DNA of 64,000 nucleotides. Origin: Croceicoccus ponticola (GTDB lineage Bacteria > Pseudomonadota > Alphaproteobacteria > Sphingomonadales > Sphingomonadaceae). The translations under genes and the position numbers were made by a program. Shown one piece after another: positions 37,339-46,488 of this stretch (position 1 is the stretch's first letter; each line of letters opens with the position of its first letter). A model generated the notes under the pieces. The model saw nothing but the letters and a program-made list of their open reading frames with translations, was not told where the DNA came from and ran no database searches. The stretch is from assembly GCF_004004515.1 (NCBI RefSeq), contig NZ_RXOL01000007.1:1-64000 (forward strand), given 5' to 3'.

Positions 37339-38262
37339 CTAGGCCATGGTTCGCGACGCATTTTCTTTGGCCAACACGCGTTCGCGCCAAACGATGATCG
37401 TTCCCGCCAGGATCACCAGGGGGGCGCCAAGCCAAAGCGTAAATGGCGGCCATGCGTCGAAAACTGCCCAACCGTAAAACGTAGCCCAGAGCAACATCGA
37501 ATAATCCATGATGATGACACTCGCGACACTGCCCAGCCGCAGCGAGGTCGTCAGCAGCATTTGCGCGGCGATGCCGCTGATGCCGAGGCAGATCAGAATG
37601 GTCCAATCGACGGCGGACAGATCCCACGACGTGAACAACGACGCGACGAACAGGAAGGGACTGGCGAAAATCGCAAACCAAGTGACGATGGCGATGGAGT
37701 TTTCCGTCCGGGTCAGGTCGCGGATCTGAAGCGAGATCAGCGCAACCATGAATGCGCCGCCGATGCCCACCGCCGCGCCAAGCAAGGGCACGCTGGCCGC
37801 GAACGGATCGGCAACGATGACGATCCCGGCAAAACCCAAGGCTGTCGCCGTCCAGCGCCATGGCCCGACATGATCGCGCAGGACGAAATAGGACAGCACC
37901 ACGGCAAAGATCGGCGCGGTAAAGCCCAGCGTCGTGGCCACCGCCAGCGGCAGCAGGATTGGCGCGAGGAAATTGAGCACCATGCCCACCGAACCGGTTA
38001 TCGCGCGTGCGGCATGCGATCCGATACGGTCGCTGCGCATGTCCGTAATTCGGCCGCACAGCAGCAGCCAACCCAGCAGAACAGGGACTGTTGCGAACTG
38101 ACGGATGAACAGCATCTGCGGCAGATCGATGCCGCGCTGGTCGCCCAACTTGATCAGCATGAACATCGTGGCCAGGCAGATCGCGGCGCCTAATCGCACC
38201 ATCAGCGCGAAAAGCGGACGTTGCTGCGGACCTGACGGCTGAAGGTTTGCGCTTGGCGCCAT
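37339..38262 (-). CDS. DMT superfamily transporter (EamA type)
   Basis: A 307-residue membrane protein with ten predicted helices arranged as two EamA repeats. FMLIKLGDQRGIDLPQMLFIRQ in the first repeat and LLTTSLRLGSVASVIIMDYSMLLWATFYGW in the second are typical. Substrate and direction cannot be told; many relatives export metabolites. The ATG at 38262 (MAPSANLQPSG) was chosen since the frame upstream to 38298 is basic and unrelated. Confidence 0.88.
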   Translation of the reverse strand: MAPSANLQPSGPQQRPLFALMVRLGAAICLATMFMLIKLGDQRGIDLPQMLFIRQFATVPVLLGWLLLCGRITDMRSDRIGSHAARAITGSVGMVLNFLAPILLPLAVATTLGFTAPIFAVVLSYFVLRDHVGPWRWTATALGFAGIVIVADPFAASVPLLGAAVGIGGAFMVALISLQIRDLTRTENSIAIVTWFAIFASPFLFVASLFTSWDLSAVDWTILICLGISGIAAQMLLTTSLRLGSVASVIIMDYSMLLWATFYGWAVFDAWPPFTLWLGAPLVILAGTIIVWRERVLAKENASRTMA

Positions 38263-38330
38263 GGCGCGCCTATGGGGTGCGCGGCGCTTGGGGATCAAGC
38301 GCGAAGATGGGCTGGCGACGGAAAAGAGCG

Positions 38331-38552
38331 ATGACGGGACTGTTCGAAAGCGATGCCGCCAATTGGGCCGCGCTGGCGCTGGCCGCTCTCGTCATCGCCG
38401 CCTGGTCCATCATCGGCGACCGTCGCCGATCGCGCCGCGCTGAGCCGGATAGGGTCGGCTGCGTCCCTTGGGCTCCGGTCTTTCTTCTCGCCCTGTTCGC
38501 CGCCGGGGTCGCCGCCTTTTTCGCGCTGGCAACCTGGCTGTCGCCAGTTTGA
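38331..38552 (+). CDS. Small membrane protein with two helices
   Basis: A 73-residue protein starting MTGLFESDAANWAALALAAL, with two hydrophobic helices separated by a basic loop (GDRRRSRRAEPDRVG). GAAAAGAGCG before the ATG serves as ribosome site. No family was recognised. The clean two-helix design with positive-inside loop supports a real gene, but the evidence is modest. It is convergent with cpaF, 13 bp apart, and divergent from the transporter. Confidence 0.6.
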   Translation: MTGLFESDAANWAALALAALVIAAWSIIGDRRRSRRAEPDRVGCVPWAPVFLLALFAAGVAAFFALATWLSPV

Positions 38553-38565
38553 ACAGGCCTACGCC

Positions 38566-40071
38566 TTACAGGCAGGCCTGCAGGTAAGCCTTATCGAAGC
38601 CGAACTGGCGCGCCTTTTCCAAGGTGTAGGGGCGCAGGCCCGACGGGCGGTGTTCGCCGATGATCTTGCCGTCGTCGCCTTCGTCGAGATATTCGTAGCT
38701 GAACAGCTCCTGCGTCACGATGACGTCGCCTTCCATGCCGATCACTTCGGTGATGTTGGTCGTACGGCGCGAACCGTCGCGAAGGCGCTTCACCTGCACG
38801 ACGAGGTCGACCGAATCGGCGATCTGCTTCGAAATCGCGGCCTTGGGGATCTTGATGTCGCCCATCAGGATCATGTTTTCCATACGGCCAAGGCATTCGC
38901 GCGGGCTGTTGGCGTGAAGCGTACACATCGAACCATCGTGGCCGGTGTTCATCGCGGCGAGCAGGTCGAAACATTCCGCGCCACGAATTTCGCCCAGGAT
39001 GATGCGGTCAGGACGCATGCGCAGGGCGTTCTTAACAAGATCGCCGATGGTAATCGCGCCTTGTCCTTCAAGGTTGGGCGGGCGTGTTTCGAGCGGCAGC
39101 CAGTGCGGCTGCTGCAGGCGAAGCTCAGCCGCATCTTCGATTGTCAGCACGCGCTCGCCCGGATCGATCATTTTCGACAGGGCGTTGAGCATCGTGGTCT
39201 TGCCCGAACCCGTACCTCCCGAAATAACGATGTTCATCCGGCTTGCGCCCGCGATCTTCAGGCACGTCGCCATCTTGTCGCTCATCGACCCGAAGTCGCG
39301 GAGCATGTCGATCGTGATCGGCTTTTCGGAGAACTTACGAATCGAGATCGCCGTGCCCTTGAGCGAGAGCGGCGGTACGATGACGTTGACGCGGCTGCCG
39401 TCCTTAAGACGAGCGTCGGCCAGCGGCGTGGTCTGATCGACGCGGCGGCCGACCTGGTTCACGATGCGCTGGGCGATCTGGAACAGGTGGCTTTCGTCGC
39501 GGAACTTCACCTTGGCGAGTTCCAGCTTGCCCTTGCGTTCGATATAGGTCTGGTTCGGGCCGTTCACCATGATGTCGGTGATGTCCGGATCGCCGAGCAA
39601 CTCTTCCAGCGGACCGAAGCCGAGCAATTCGTCGACCAGCACCTTTTCCAGCGCGAACTGTTCGCGCCGGTTTAGGGTTATCTTGAGTTCGGCAAGAACT
39701 TCGAGGATGATCGGGCGGAATTCCTCGGACAACTCGTCCTTGGTCAGCGTCGCCGCAGCCTCGGGGTCGACCCGTTCGAGCAGGCGCGGCAGCACCTGTT
39801 CCTTGATGCGATGGACGCTGGCCTCGAACCCTTCGACCACCGCTTCGCCGGAATGGTGGGCGGTCGCCCGCTCCGCCAGCTTCGCAAGCGCCTCGTCCTC
39901 GGGCGAGGCGGGAGCCATCGGCGGCGGCGGAAAGCTGTCGTCCACCATCGGCGGCGGCATCGGCGGCTGCGTGCGCAGCGGCTCGGCCCCCTTCATCGGT
40001 CGAGCCACGCCAAACGCGGGACGCGCCTGCGAGGATCCACTCATACCATTGCGACGGCCGAATGCGTTCAT
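38566..40071 (-). CDS. cpaF: CpaF-type secretion/pilus assembly ATPase
   Basis: A 501-residue hexameric type II/IV secretion ATPase (CpaF/TadA). An N-terminal Pro/Met-rich extension (to about residue 60) precedes the N-domain and the ATPase domain with Walker A SGGTGSGKTT, Asp box TIEDAAELRLQQPHW, Walker B RMRPDRIILGEIRGAE and the HDGSMCTLHANSPRECLGR His box. It drives assembly of Flp/Tad-type pili. The ATG at 40071 follows GGAG; upstream frame to 40197 is not coding. None of cpaA-E or tadBC is adjacent. Confidence 0.93.
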   Translation of the reverse strand: MNAFGRRNGMSGSSQARPAFGVARPMKGAEPLRTQPPMPPPMVDDSFPPPPMAPASPEDEALAKLAERATAHHSGEAVVEGFEASVHRIKEQVLPRLLERVDPEAAATLTKDELSEEFRPIILEVLAELKITLNRREQFALEKVLVDELLGFGPLEELLGDPDITDIMVNGPNQTYIERKGKLELAKVKFRDESHLFQIAQRIVNQVGRRVDQTTPLADARLKDGSRVNVIVPPLSLKGTAISIRKFSEKPITIDMLRDFGSMSDKMATCLKIAGASRMNIVISGGTGSGKTTMLNALSKMIDPGERVLTIEDAAELRLQQPHWLPLETRPPNLEGQGAITIGDLVKNALRMRPDRIILGEIRGAECFDLLAAMNTGHDGSMCTLHANSPRECLGRMENMILMGDIKIPKAAISKQIADSVDLVVQVKRLRDGSRRTTNITEVIGMEGDVIVTQELFSYEYLDEGDDGKIIGEHRPSGLRPYTLEKARQFGFDKAYLQACL

Positions 40072-40327
40072 CAGAAACTCCGCTTTGTCTCGACGCGTCA
40101 AAAGCGCGCTGTGAGGCAATGGATTACGTTGTGGCGGAATTTGGTGAATAAGGCGTAAAGGGCGAACCAGCCATCGCCTGAATATGTGTGCCACCACGCG
40201 GGGACGCGGGCGTGACGCGTTTAGCCATGCAGGGTTCGGGATAACCCGTGATTAACCGTTTCAGCCTATCCTCGGCGGTGGCGGCACTGTACTGTAAATA
40301 TCTCAATAGAGCTGGAAATTAGGATCA

Positions 40328-40621
40328 ATGCGCAGTAAATTGATCAACTTAGGTATGGTGCTCGGCGAACAAGTCGTGTTCGCGCTCCAAGCCGGGCTGC
40401 CGACTGTCGCAATCGATTACACGCTGGGTCGGGGAAAGGTAGGCCATCTCGCTGCCCGAGCCGGCATCCCATGCCACCGACCGGACTCGATCGACCCCAA
40501 GGGGTTGGCACATGATCTGGCCGGGGCACTTGTTTCTGAAGGCGGAGCCGGAAGGGTTATCGGCGACACATTCGCGACAGCCTTTAAGAGTGGGATGGCG
40601 AGGCTTTTGCAAGAACCGTGA
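40328..40621 (+). pseudogene. Remnant of a polysaccharide pyruvyl transferase-like gene
   Basis: A 97-codon open frame that looks like the C-terminal fifth of a WcaK/CsaB-type polysaccharide pyruvyl transferase: VVFALQAGLPTVAIDYTLGRGKVGHLAARAGIP resembles the end of that family (here quoted in part: VVFALQAGLPTVAIDY). The Arg and His in the motif before it (usually M-R-x-H-G) read M-V-L-G-E. The catalytic N-terminal part is absent upstream, so it is probably a broken 5'-deleted copy. Its stop overlaps the next gene's GTG as GTGA, so it once led this operon. An alternative is a small real protein of unknown function. Confidence 0.5.
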
Positions 40622-41868
40622 GCATTACTGAGCTCATCCTTCACGTGAATGCCAACGATGCGGGTGGTGGTGCCGCGATTGCGGCGCGGCGGCTTGTCGA
40701 AGCGCAGCGGGCTGCCGGGATGGATGCCCGCATGCTTGTGGCAGACAAGACTGGCTCGGATTCATGGATTGACGACATGGGCGCGCCCCGCGCCCTGCTG
40801 GCCCGGTTGTTGCGTGCTGGTTCTCGGCGGACTTTGGGGGCACTGGCACTGGCACATGCGGACAGGCAGGCTATGCGAACGCTGGCGCTCGTATCCACGG
40901 GAATTGGCGCGGCCATCCAGCGTTATCGACCGACCATCCTGCATTACCACTGGATGGGCGCCGAAGCCGCCAGCCTTGCAGAGTTCGTGCAGCCCGGCAT
41001 TCCGATTGCATGGACCTGCCACGACCAATGGGCATTCTGCGGGGTTGAGCATTATGCGAGCGACGACGGCTTTATCGACGGTTACGCCAACCGATGTGCG
41101 CATGACGCCGATCGATTTAACATCGAACGCAAGCGGCGGATATGGCAGGGGTGGCGCCCGACGCTTGTTTGCCCCAGTTCCTGGATGGAGCGCACGGCGA
41201 ACGAGAGCCTGCTGGCGCGCGAATGGCCCAAAGTAACGATCGCCAACACGCTCGATACCGAGATATTCAAGCCCATCGACCGCAGCATGGCGCGTGATCG
41301 GTTCGAACTGCCGCAAGATGGCAGGATCGTGCTCTTCGGTGCGGTCAGGTCTGACGACGATCCGCGCAAGGGCGCCGATTTGCTGCGGACTGCGCTCCAA
41401 AATATCGGCGCTGAGGACCGGGCGTCTACTAGTCTGGTGACCTTCGGTGGTGCGAAGCGGGAGACGGGTGAGATGTTCGGGATCAAATGCCGTGCACTCG
41501 GGCCTGTCAATGACGAGGCGGCGCTGGCCGCGCTCTACAACGCCGCAGATGTATTCGTCGCACCGTCGCGTCAGGACAATCTCCCTAATACGATGGTAGA
41601 AGCGCTGTGCTGCGGGACGCCATGTGTCGGATTTGATATTGGCGGATTGCGGGATATCATTCAAGAACCCTGGCACGGCAAGCTTGTGCCACCGTTCGAT
41701 ACTTCCGCCTTGGGAGCAGCGATCATGACGGTATCACGGATCGATGGCCGTGAGCGGAACCGAGCCGATGCGCTTTCCCGGTTCGGCAATTCAACGGTGG
41801 TTGCGCAGCATCAGGCTTTGTATCGAAAATTGCTGAATGGATCAGGTAAGCGTGATGGCGATGCCTGA
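40618..41868 (+). CDS. Glycosyltransferase family 4-like (group 1)
   Basis: A 416-residue glycosyltransferase, GT-B fold. N-terminal text LHVNANDAGGGAAIAARRLVEA and LHYHWMGAEAASL, and C-terminal nucleotide-sugar site VFVAPSRQDNLPNTMVEALCCGTPCVGFDIGGLRDII, are of the colanic-acid WcaC-type group. It starts at GTG 40618, overlapping the preceding remnant by four bases. It likely adds a sugar to a lipid-linked polysaccharide intermediate on the cytoplasmic face. Confidence 0.9.
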   Translation: MSITELILHVNANDAGGGAAIAARRLVEAQRAAGMDARMLVADKTGSDSWIDDMGAPRALLARLLRAGSRRTLGALALAHADRQAMRTLALVSTGIGAAIQRYRPTILHYHWMGAEAASLAEFVQPGIPIAWTCHDQWAFCGVEHYASDDGFIDGYANRCAHDADRFNIERKRRIWQGWRPTLVCPSSWMERTANESLLAREWPKVTIANTLDTEIFKPIDRSMARDRFELPQDGRIVLFGAVRSDDDPRKGADLLRTALQNIGAEDRASTSLVTFGGAKRETGEMFGIKCRALGPVNDEAALAALYNAADVFVAPSRQDNLPNTMVEALCCGTPCVGFDIGGLRDIIQEPWHGKLVPPFDTSALGAAIMTVSRIDGRERNRADALSRFGNSTVVAQHQALYRKLLNGSGKRDGDA

Positions 41869-42634
41869 CCATCCGCGGATCACGATTGTTACCGCCAGTT
41901 TCAACGCGCTCGACGGTTTGAGGCAGACGGTTGAAAGCGTGGCATCGCAGGAATATCCCAACGTTCAGCACGTTATTGTCGATGGTGGATCTACCGACGG
42001 CACGCGCGCTTATCTCGAAAGTCTCGGCGGTGCGGTTAGCTGGATCAGCGAGCCAGACGAGGGGATTGCCCATGCCATGAACAAGGGCATCGCGATGGCC
42101 GACGGTGAATGGGTCCTTGTGCTTCAGGCGGAGGACACGTTTTTCGAAAATCATAGCCTGAGCCGAGCTGTGCGGCACCTTTCAGGTGATGGCATGGTCG
42201 GTTTTGACGTCCTTTTCGACAAGGGCGAGGGTGGGATTGAGCGGTTGCCATCGCGGAAATTCTCGCGCTTTACCAACTACCGGATGCTCAATCCGCACCA
42301 AGGGTTGTTTTGCGCCCGTGCGATGTTCGAAGATATTGGCGGCTTCGATCCAAAATTGCGGCTCACGATGGATTATGACCACATCCTGCGCGCCAAGTTT
42401 GCCGGATATGGTTTAAAGACTGTGCCACAGATTATTTCGGTAATGCCGGCGACAGGGATCAGTTCGCGGGAGACTTGGAGTGCCCGACATGAGATGCTAG
42501 CCGAGCAGGCAAAAGTTCATCGCAAAAACGCCCGAAATTTCCTGCAAAAGCTCAGCTATTATGCCTTTTGGGCTGCATTTTACCCTGCCTACTTTGTGAA
42601 ATGGCATCTCTTGCGAAACACCCGCTTCTATTGA
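41855..42634 (+). CDS. Glycosyltransferase family 2 (GT-A)
   Basis: A 259-residue GT2 enzyme with ITIVTASFNALDGLRQTVESV, HVIVDGGSTDGT, ISEPDEGIAHAMNKGIAMADGEWVLVLQ and the GGFDPKLRLTMDYDHILRA acceptor-side motif, much like WcaA/PgaC-type relatives used in exopolysaccharide synthesis. The ATG at 41855 follows AGGTAAG; 41837 is an alternative with no ribosome site. It overlaps the GT4 gene by 14 bases and is convergent with the next GT2. Confidence 0.9.
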   Translation: MAMPDHPRITIVTASFNALDGLRQTVESVASQEYPNVQHVIVDGGSTDGTRAYLESLGGAVSWISEPDEGIAHAMNKGIAMADGEWVLVLQAEDTFFENHSLSRAVRHLSGDGMVGFDVLFDKGEGGIERLPSRKFSRFTNYRMLNPHQGLFCARAMFEDIGGFDPKLRLTMDYDHILRAKFAGYGLKTVPQIISVMPATGISSRETWSARHEMLAEQAKVHRKNARNFLQKLSYYAFWAAFYPAYFVKWHLLRNTRFY

Positions 42635-42641
42635 TGCCAGA

Positions 42642-43568
42642 TCACTTGCCTATCGATCCTCGCAAAGCCCCAGCCGCAAAGATCAGCGAACCTAGCAACA
42701 CGCCGGGGCCGTAGCGTAGAATCCGCGCGACCCGACCGCCCCTGTCTTGCGCCATCCGCCTCAGTACGACGGCGGCCTTGGGGGCGAACAATAAGGCGGC
42801 TAGCGGAGGGTGGCGGACAAGTGCAGATCCGGGCATTTCAACTTTTTTCCGAACATTGCTAAAATACAAGCCATGATTGTACTGATGTTGGGAAAATAAT
42901 CTGATACCTGTTAAGTTGTAATGCCCCACAACGGCATCGGGATTTAGATACTGCTTAAGTCCAAGATTCCTCAGGTTGCGCAAAAGTAACGTGTCTTCGC
43001 CGATACGTTGGGATCCATCAAAGCCGCCGACCTTTTCGAAGTCGGAACGACGAACCATCATATTGCAAGATGCCCCGCCATTCTGCTCGCCAGCGGGACG
43101 CCACGGTGCCTGTTCGCTGAACTCGCAGTGCCAATTCGTCGTGCCCCAATAACCCCCTGTTTCGGCTATGCCGACAGCGCCCACCACAAATCGATTTTCG
43201 CCCTCACAGATCGCCATTCGCAGATTTTTGAGCCAGTTGTCGGCAGGTAGTACATCGCAGTCGCAGAATGCCACGAATTCGGTCATGGCCATCGCCACTC
43301 CCCGGTTTCGCGCGGCTCCGGCGTAAAGACGCGTTGGTGAATGGAGGATAACGACCTCTGGAAACTCGCTCTCGATCCATGGCGTGGGATCCGCATCGGC
43401 AGAATGGCTGACGACAATCAGGTCCGGGGTGCACGTCTGTCGCCGCAAAGCTTCCAGCACCGAACGCAAATGGGGAGATTGGCCGTACGCAGGAATGACG
43501 ACCGTGACGTCGCTCGGCTCGGATTGCATCGGTCGTTCCGTCATCGGGGCTAAGGCCTCACTTCGCAT
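42642..43568 (-). CDS. Glycosyltransferase family 2
   Basis: A 308-residue GT2 enzyme with VTVVIPAYGQSPHLRSVLEALRRQ, LIVVSHSADADPTPW, LYAGAARNRGVAMAMTEFVAFCDCDVLPADNW and the GGFDGSQRIGEDTLLLRNLR motif. A short hydrophobic C-terminal segment (GVLLGSLIFAAGAL) suggests membrane contact. The start at 43568 (MRSEALAPMTERP) has AAGGA eight bases upstream; the open frame goes on to 43667 in a stretch with a 9-bp tandem repeat that looks non-coding. It is the last gene of the minus-strand glycan cluster. Confidence 0.88.
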   Translation of the reverse strand: MRSEALAPMTERPMQSEPSDVTVVIPAYGQSPHLRSVLEALRRQTCTPDLIVVSHSADADPTPWIESEFPEVVILHSPTRLYAGAARNRGVAMAMTEFVAFCDCDVLPADNWLKNLRMAICEGENRFVVGAVGIAETGGYWGTTNWHCEFSEQAPWRPAGEQNGGASCNMMVRRSDFEKVGGFDGSQRIGEDTLLLRNLRNLGLKQYLNPDAVVGHYNLTGIRLFSQHQYNHGLYFSNVRKKVEMPGSALVRHPPLAALLFAPKAAVVLRRMAQDRGGRVARILRYGPGVLLGSLIFAAGALRGSIGK

Positions 43569-43706
43569 GATCGCAATCCTTCGGCCGGTCAGCAAGCCGG
43601 CGATGCTTCTTTTCCATGACAGCTTCGAACGCTTTGAACGCTTTGAAAAATTCAAAACATGTATCATCGGCGTAGTCGCTTCGTTGGGCCGGACTTTTGT
43701 GATAGC

Positions 43707-44804
43707 TCAGTTTCGCGAGCTGAGTTGGATGGGCAGGAGCTCGCCACCGAGATATGTCGTCAGCGTCTCTCTAGCCACACGGTCCCAGTTGAAATGTTCT
43801 TGCACACGAAGGCGGGCGCCATCGGTAAACCGCACCCGCTCTTCTCTCGTCCACGTTGCGACCGCCATGATCTTTTCTGCCCAAGCTTCCGCGTCACCAG
43901 CGGTGACGAGGAAGCCGGTTTCGCCATCAAGAACCGCGTCGATCAATCCGCCGGTGCGAGATGCGAGCACGACGCCTCCGGCCCCAGCCGCTTCCGGAGC
44001 GACAAGGCCGAAGCCTTCGAATTGGCCGTTGCCCATGGCCACGTTCGGAACAACGATGCAGATGGCGTTGCGATATTCGCCAGCCAGGGCCTCGCGATCT
44101 AGCGTGCCTAGATAGTCCACTCGAGGATGGTTCATACGACGGCGTTCAGTCTCGTCCCATGGTGGTCCGGCCACGTGAAGCCGCATGGTATCCGGTAACA
44201 AGGGCAGGACCTGATCGACAAACCAGCCGCAACCTTTGAGCGGTATGAGCCGTCCGGCGAAGAGGAGCGTTCTGCCGTCGATTTCCTGCAGGGGGCTATC
44301 CGCAGCTATATCGGTAGCGAGCGGAACGACTCGTAAGTCAGCCCATCCACTTTCCCGTGCAGCCTGCGCTGTCGCCTTCGAATTGGCGATAACTTTCGCC
44401 CCGGACAATAGGTATGCGCCGATCCGCTGATAAAGCCGATAACAGCGGCCGCGCCATGATTTCCTGCCAGCATACGACACGTCGGTTCCGTGGGCGCTGA
44501 GCACGATCTGGGGACGATGCTTGGCCACCAGAAACGGCAGGGCGAGAGGCCAACTGGCCATGTCGCCGATGTGAACGACATCGTTGTCACGGCTGGTAAA
44601 CAGGCGCTCTCTGCAAATGCGGAGCGCAAAGCCAAGGAGAGCCGTGGACCCTGGCGGCCTTCCGTCGGCGCGGCCCGGCAGCGAAAGCACTCTCAGGTCG
44701 GTCGATTCACCCAGCGCCTCGACCAAACGCATCGAATAGGTTTCCATGCCGCCGATTGCGGGCGCCCATTTGCGGGTGATGAAGAGGATGCGCGGCTGGG
44801 CCAT
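43707..44804 (-). CDS. Glycosyltransferase family 4
   Basis: A 365-residue GT-B enzyme: ILFITRKWAPAIGGMETYSMRLVEAL at the start, VLSAHGTDVSYAG, LFAGRLIPLKG and the C-terminal EGFGLVAPEAAGAGGVVLASRTGGLIDAV, which is the usual E-x7-E donor-binding motif of GT4. It lies four bases after the stop of the upstream GT-C-like gene. It likely transfers a hexose to a glycolipid. Confidence 0.9.
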   Translation of the reverse strand: MAQPRILFITRKWAPAIGGMETYSMRLVEALGESTDLRVLSLPGRADGRPPGSTALLGFALRICRERLFTSRDNDVVHIGDMASWPLALPFLVAKHRPQIVLSAHGTDVSYAGRKSWRGRCYRLYQRIGAYLLSGAKVIANSKATAQAARESGWADLRVVPLATDIAADSPLQEIDGRTLLFAGRLIPLKGCGWFVDQVLPLLPDTMRLHVAGPPWDETERRRMNHPRVDYLGTLDREALAGEYRNAICIVVPNVAMGNGQFEGFGLVAPEAAGAGGVVLASRTGGLIDAVLDGETGFLVTAGDAEAWAEKIMAVATWTREERVRFTDGARLRVQEHFNWDRVARETLTTYLGGELLPIQLSSRN

Positions 44805-44808
44805 CGGG

Positions 44809-46488
44809 TCAGAATCCGATCCACAGGCGGCCATCGGGCGCGGGAGCCGTTGGCAGTTTATCGACATCGGCCCAGACGATGCGCGCGGTGCGGTCCGAAG
44901 TGTTGGCGATTTTGTGCTCGCCGCGCTCCAAATGCACCGTGGAACCTGTCGCGACAGCCGCGCCGTCGATGGCGAGATCGCCGCCTTCGACCCTGTACGT
45001 TCCGGGGACGAGGATTTCGGTAGAGATCGACGATCCGCCCGCAATCTCCTTGCCCGCAAGCCAGATCGCACCCCAGACCGGCACGTAATTGTCGCGCAAC
45101 ACGCGGCTGTCTTCGGGATAGAGGTTTTCCGCCGAGGTCGATCCGCGCAATAAGTCTACGAGCAATTCGTCGTTCTCGACGAGCAGAGGGACCGTGCGCG
45201 TTTCCATGATCGTACGGAACATCGACTGGCCGTGTGCGCGATAGCCTTCGAGGCCCCACGGGGTCATGAAGCCGTTCGCCTTGCGGTATCCGGCGATCAT
45301 GCCGTTGTGATCGAAGTAATCGACAGGTTCATCGAAAAGCAGCGATGCGGTGACGACCAACGCTCTCTGGTTGTCGATGACCGCGCGATCCTCTTTCAGC
45401 AGCACGACTGCGGCAGGCAGCAGGAATGCAATCGCGAGAATTGGCGCAGAGGCGTGCCGGCGCAAGACGGCAATGGCGGGCAAGGTGCCAAGCACGACGG
45501 GTGCAAGCATGAAGGCGTAATAATAAGGCGCCGTGTTGCGATAAAAAGCCAGCGTCAGGATCGGCAGCCAGAACCCCAGAAACAGCACCTTGCGCCACAC
45601 CCCTCCGTCGCGATTTCGCAGGATCGCGATCGGCGCCGTTACGACGAGCAGTGCGAGGAGGGGCGCGGTCCACAGTCCTTTCTGCACCATCTGGATATAG
45701 GGTGGAACGCCCAGGAAGAAGACAGAAGTCCCGGCAGAACGCAGCATCCCGTCGCCCCGGGCTTCGACACCGTCGAAACCGCCGCTGGCAAGGCTGCGGG
45801 CGAGCTGCCCCGAATGATAGAGATAGAGCAGAGCGCAAACGACGATCGCTCCGGCAAAACAGGCCATCAAGCGCAGGGCCATCCGCCTGTCGAAATCGCT
45901 TTCGGACCAGCGCCAAAGCGCGACGCCGGCAACGGCGGGAGCGAACAGGATCGCCTTGATCGTCACCATTCCCGCAAACCCGGCGATCAGCGCGAAGCCC
46001 GCGATGGCGATGATCGAAAGGCGTGCGGTGACAAGGATAGCCAGCCCCGTCATCAAGGCTGCGGTAACGATCGGGTCGACCCTGAACGAAAAACCGTGCT
46101 GGAGGACGAAGCCAGCCGAAATGTAGGCAAGCACCGCGATCAAGGCCGATGTCCTATCGGCTAGCCGGACCCCGATCGCATAGATCGCCCCCATCGTGAC
46201 CAGCTCGCAAAGGAGCATGACAATCCGGGCGATGACGATCGCATCCACTCCGTTGTCGGCGACGGCGGGCAGCCATGTAAAAAGGTGGACGTGGATCGTG
46301 TTAAAGGGCGGTAACGCCTCTCCGCGCAGGAATTGATGTACTTGCGAATAGAAGAAGAATTCGTCCCAATTGATTGCGCGGGTAAACACCAGCGTCGCCT
46401 GCGCGGCCAGCAGCAGGGCGATTGCGACCGCTGGCCACATGACCGATTGAGCGGAGTTGGGAGAGGCGTTTGGAGTGGTGACAGTCAT
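44809..46488 (-). CDS. GT-C-like polytopic glycosyltransferase (ArnT/PMT type), copy A
   Basis: A 559-residue membrane protein with about 11-12 helices and an acidic N-terminal loop motif RAINWDEFFFYSQVHQ, the place where GT-C enzymes carry the catalytic Asp-Glu. A soluble tail of about 170 residues follows the last helix. It is 30-40 percent-like by eye to the next gene upstream; both share NWDE, QHGF(A/S)-R-x-DP, NTAPYY(F)Y and GAIWLAGK(E/T)IA-like text. It probably moves a sugar from a polyprenyl phosphate to a periplasmic acceptor. The start overlaps the previous stop by one base. Confidence 0.82.
   Translation of the reverse strand: MTVTTPNASPNSAQSVMWPAVAIALLLAAQATLVFTRAINWDEFFFYSQVHQFLRGEALPPFNTIHVHLFTWLPAVADNGVDAIVIARIVMLLCELVTMGAIYAIGVRLADRTSALIAVLAYISAGFVLQHGFSFRVDPIVTAALMTGLAILVTARLSIIAIAGFALIAGFAGMVTIKAILFAPAVAGVALWRWSESDFDRRMALRLMACFAGAIVVCALLYLYHSGQLARSLASGGFDGVEARGDGMLRSAGTSVFFLGVPPYIQMVQKGLWTAPLLALLVVTAPIAILRNRDGGVWRKVLFLGFWLPILTLAFYRNTAPYYYAFMLAPVVLGTLPAIAVLRRHASAPILAIAFLLPAAVVLLKEDRAVIDNQRALVVTASLLFDEPVDYFDHNGMIAGYRKANGFMTPWGLEGYRAHGQSMFRTIMETRTVPLLVENDELLVDLLRGSTSAENLYPEDSRVLRDNYVPVWGAIWLAGKEIAGGSSISTEILVPGTYRVEGGDLAIDGAAVATGSTVHLERGEHKIANTSDRTARIVWADVDKLPTAPAPDGRLWIGF

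Noticed and set aside
40124-40197. Longer N-terminus for CpaF
   Set aside because: A GGAG ribosome site precedes the ATG at 40071, and the upstream residues are not of the family.
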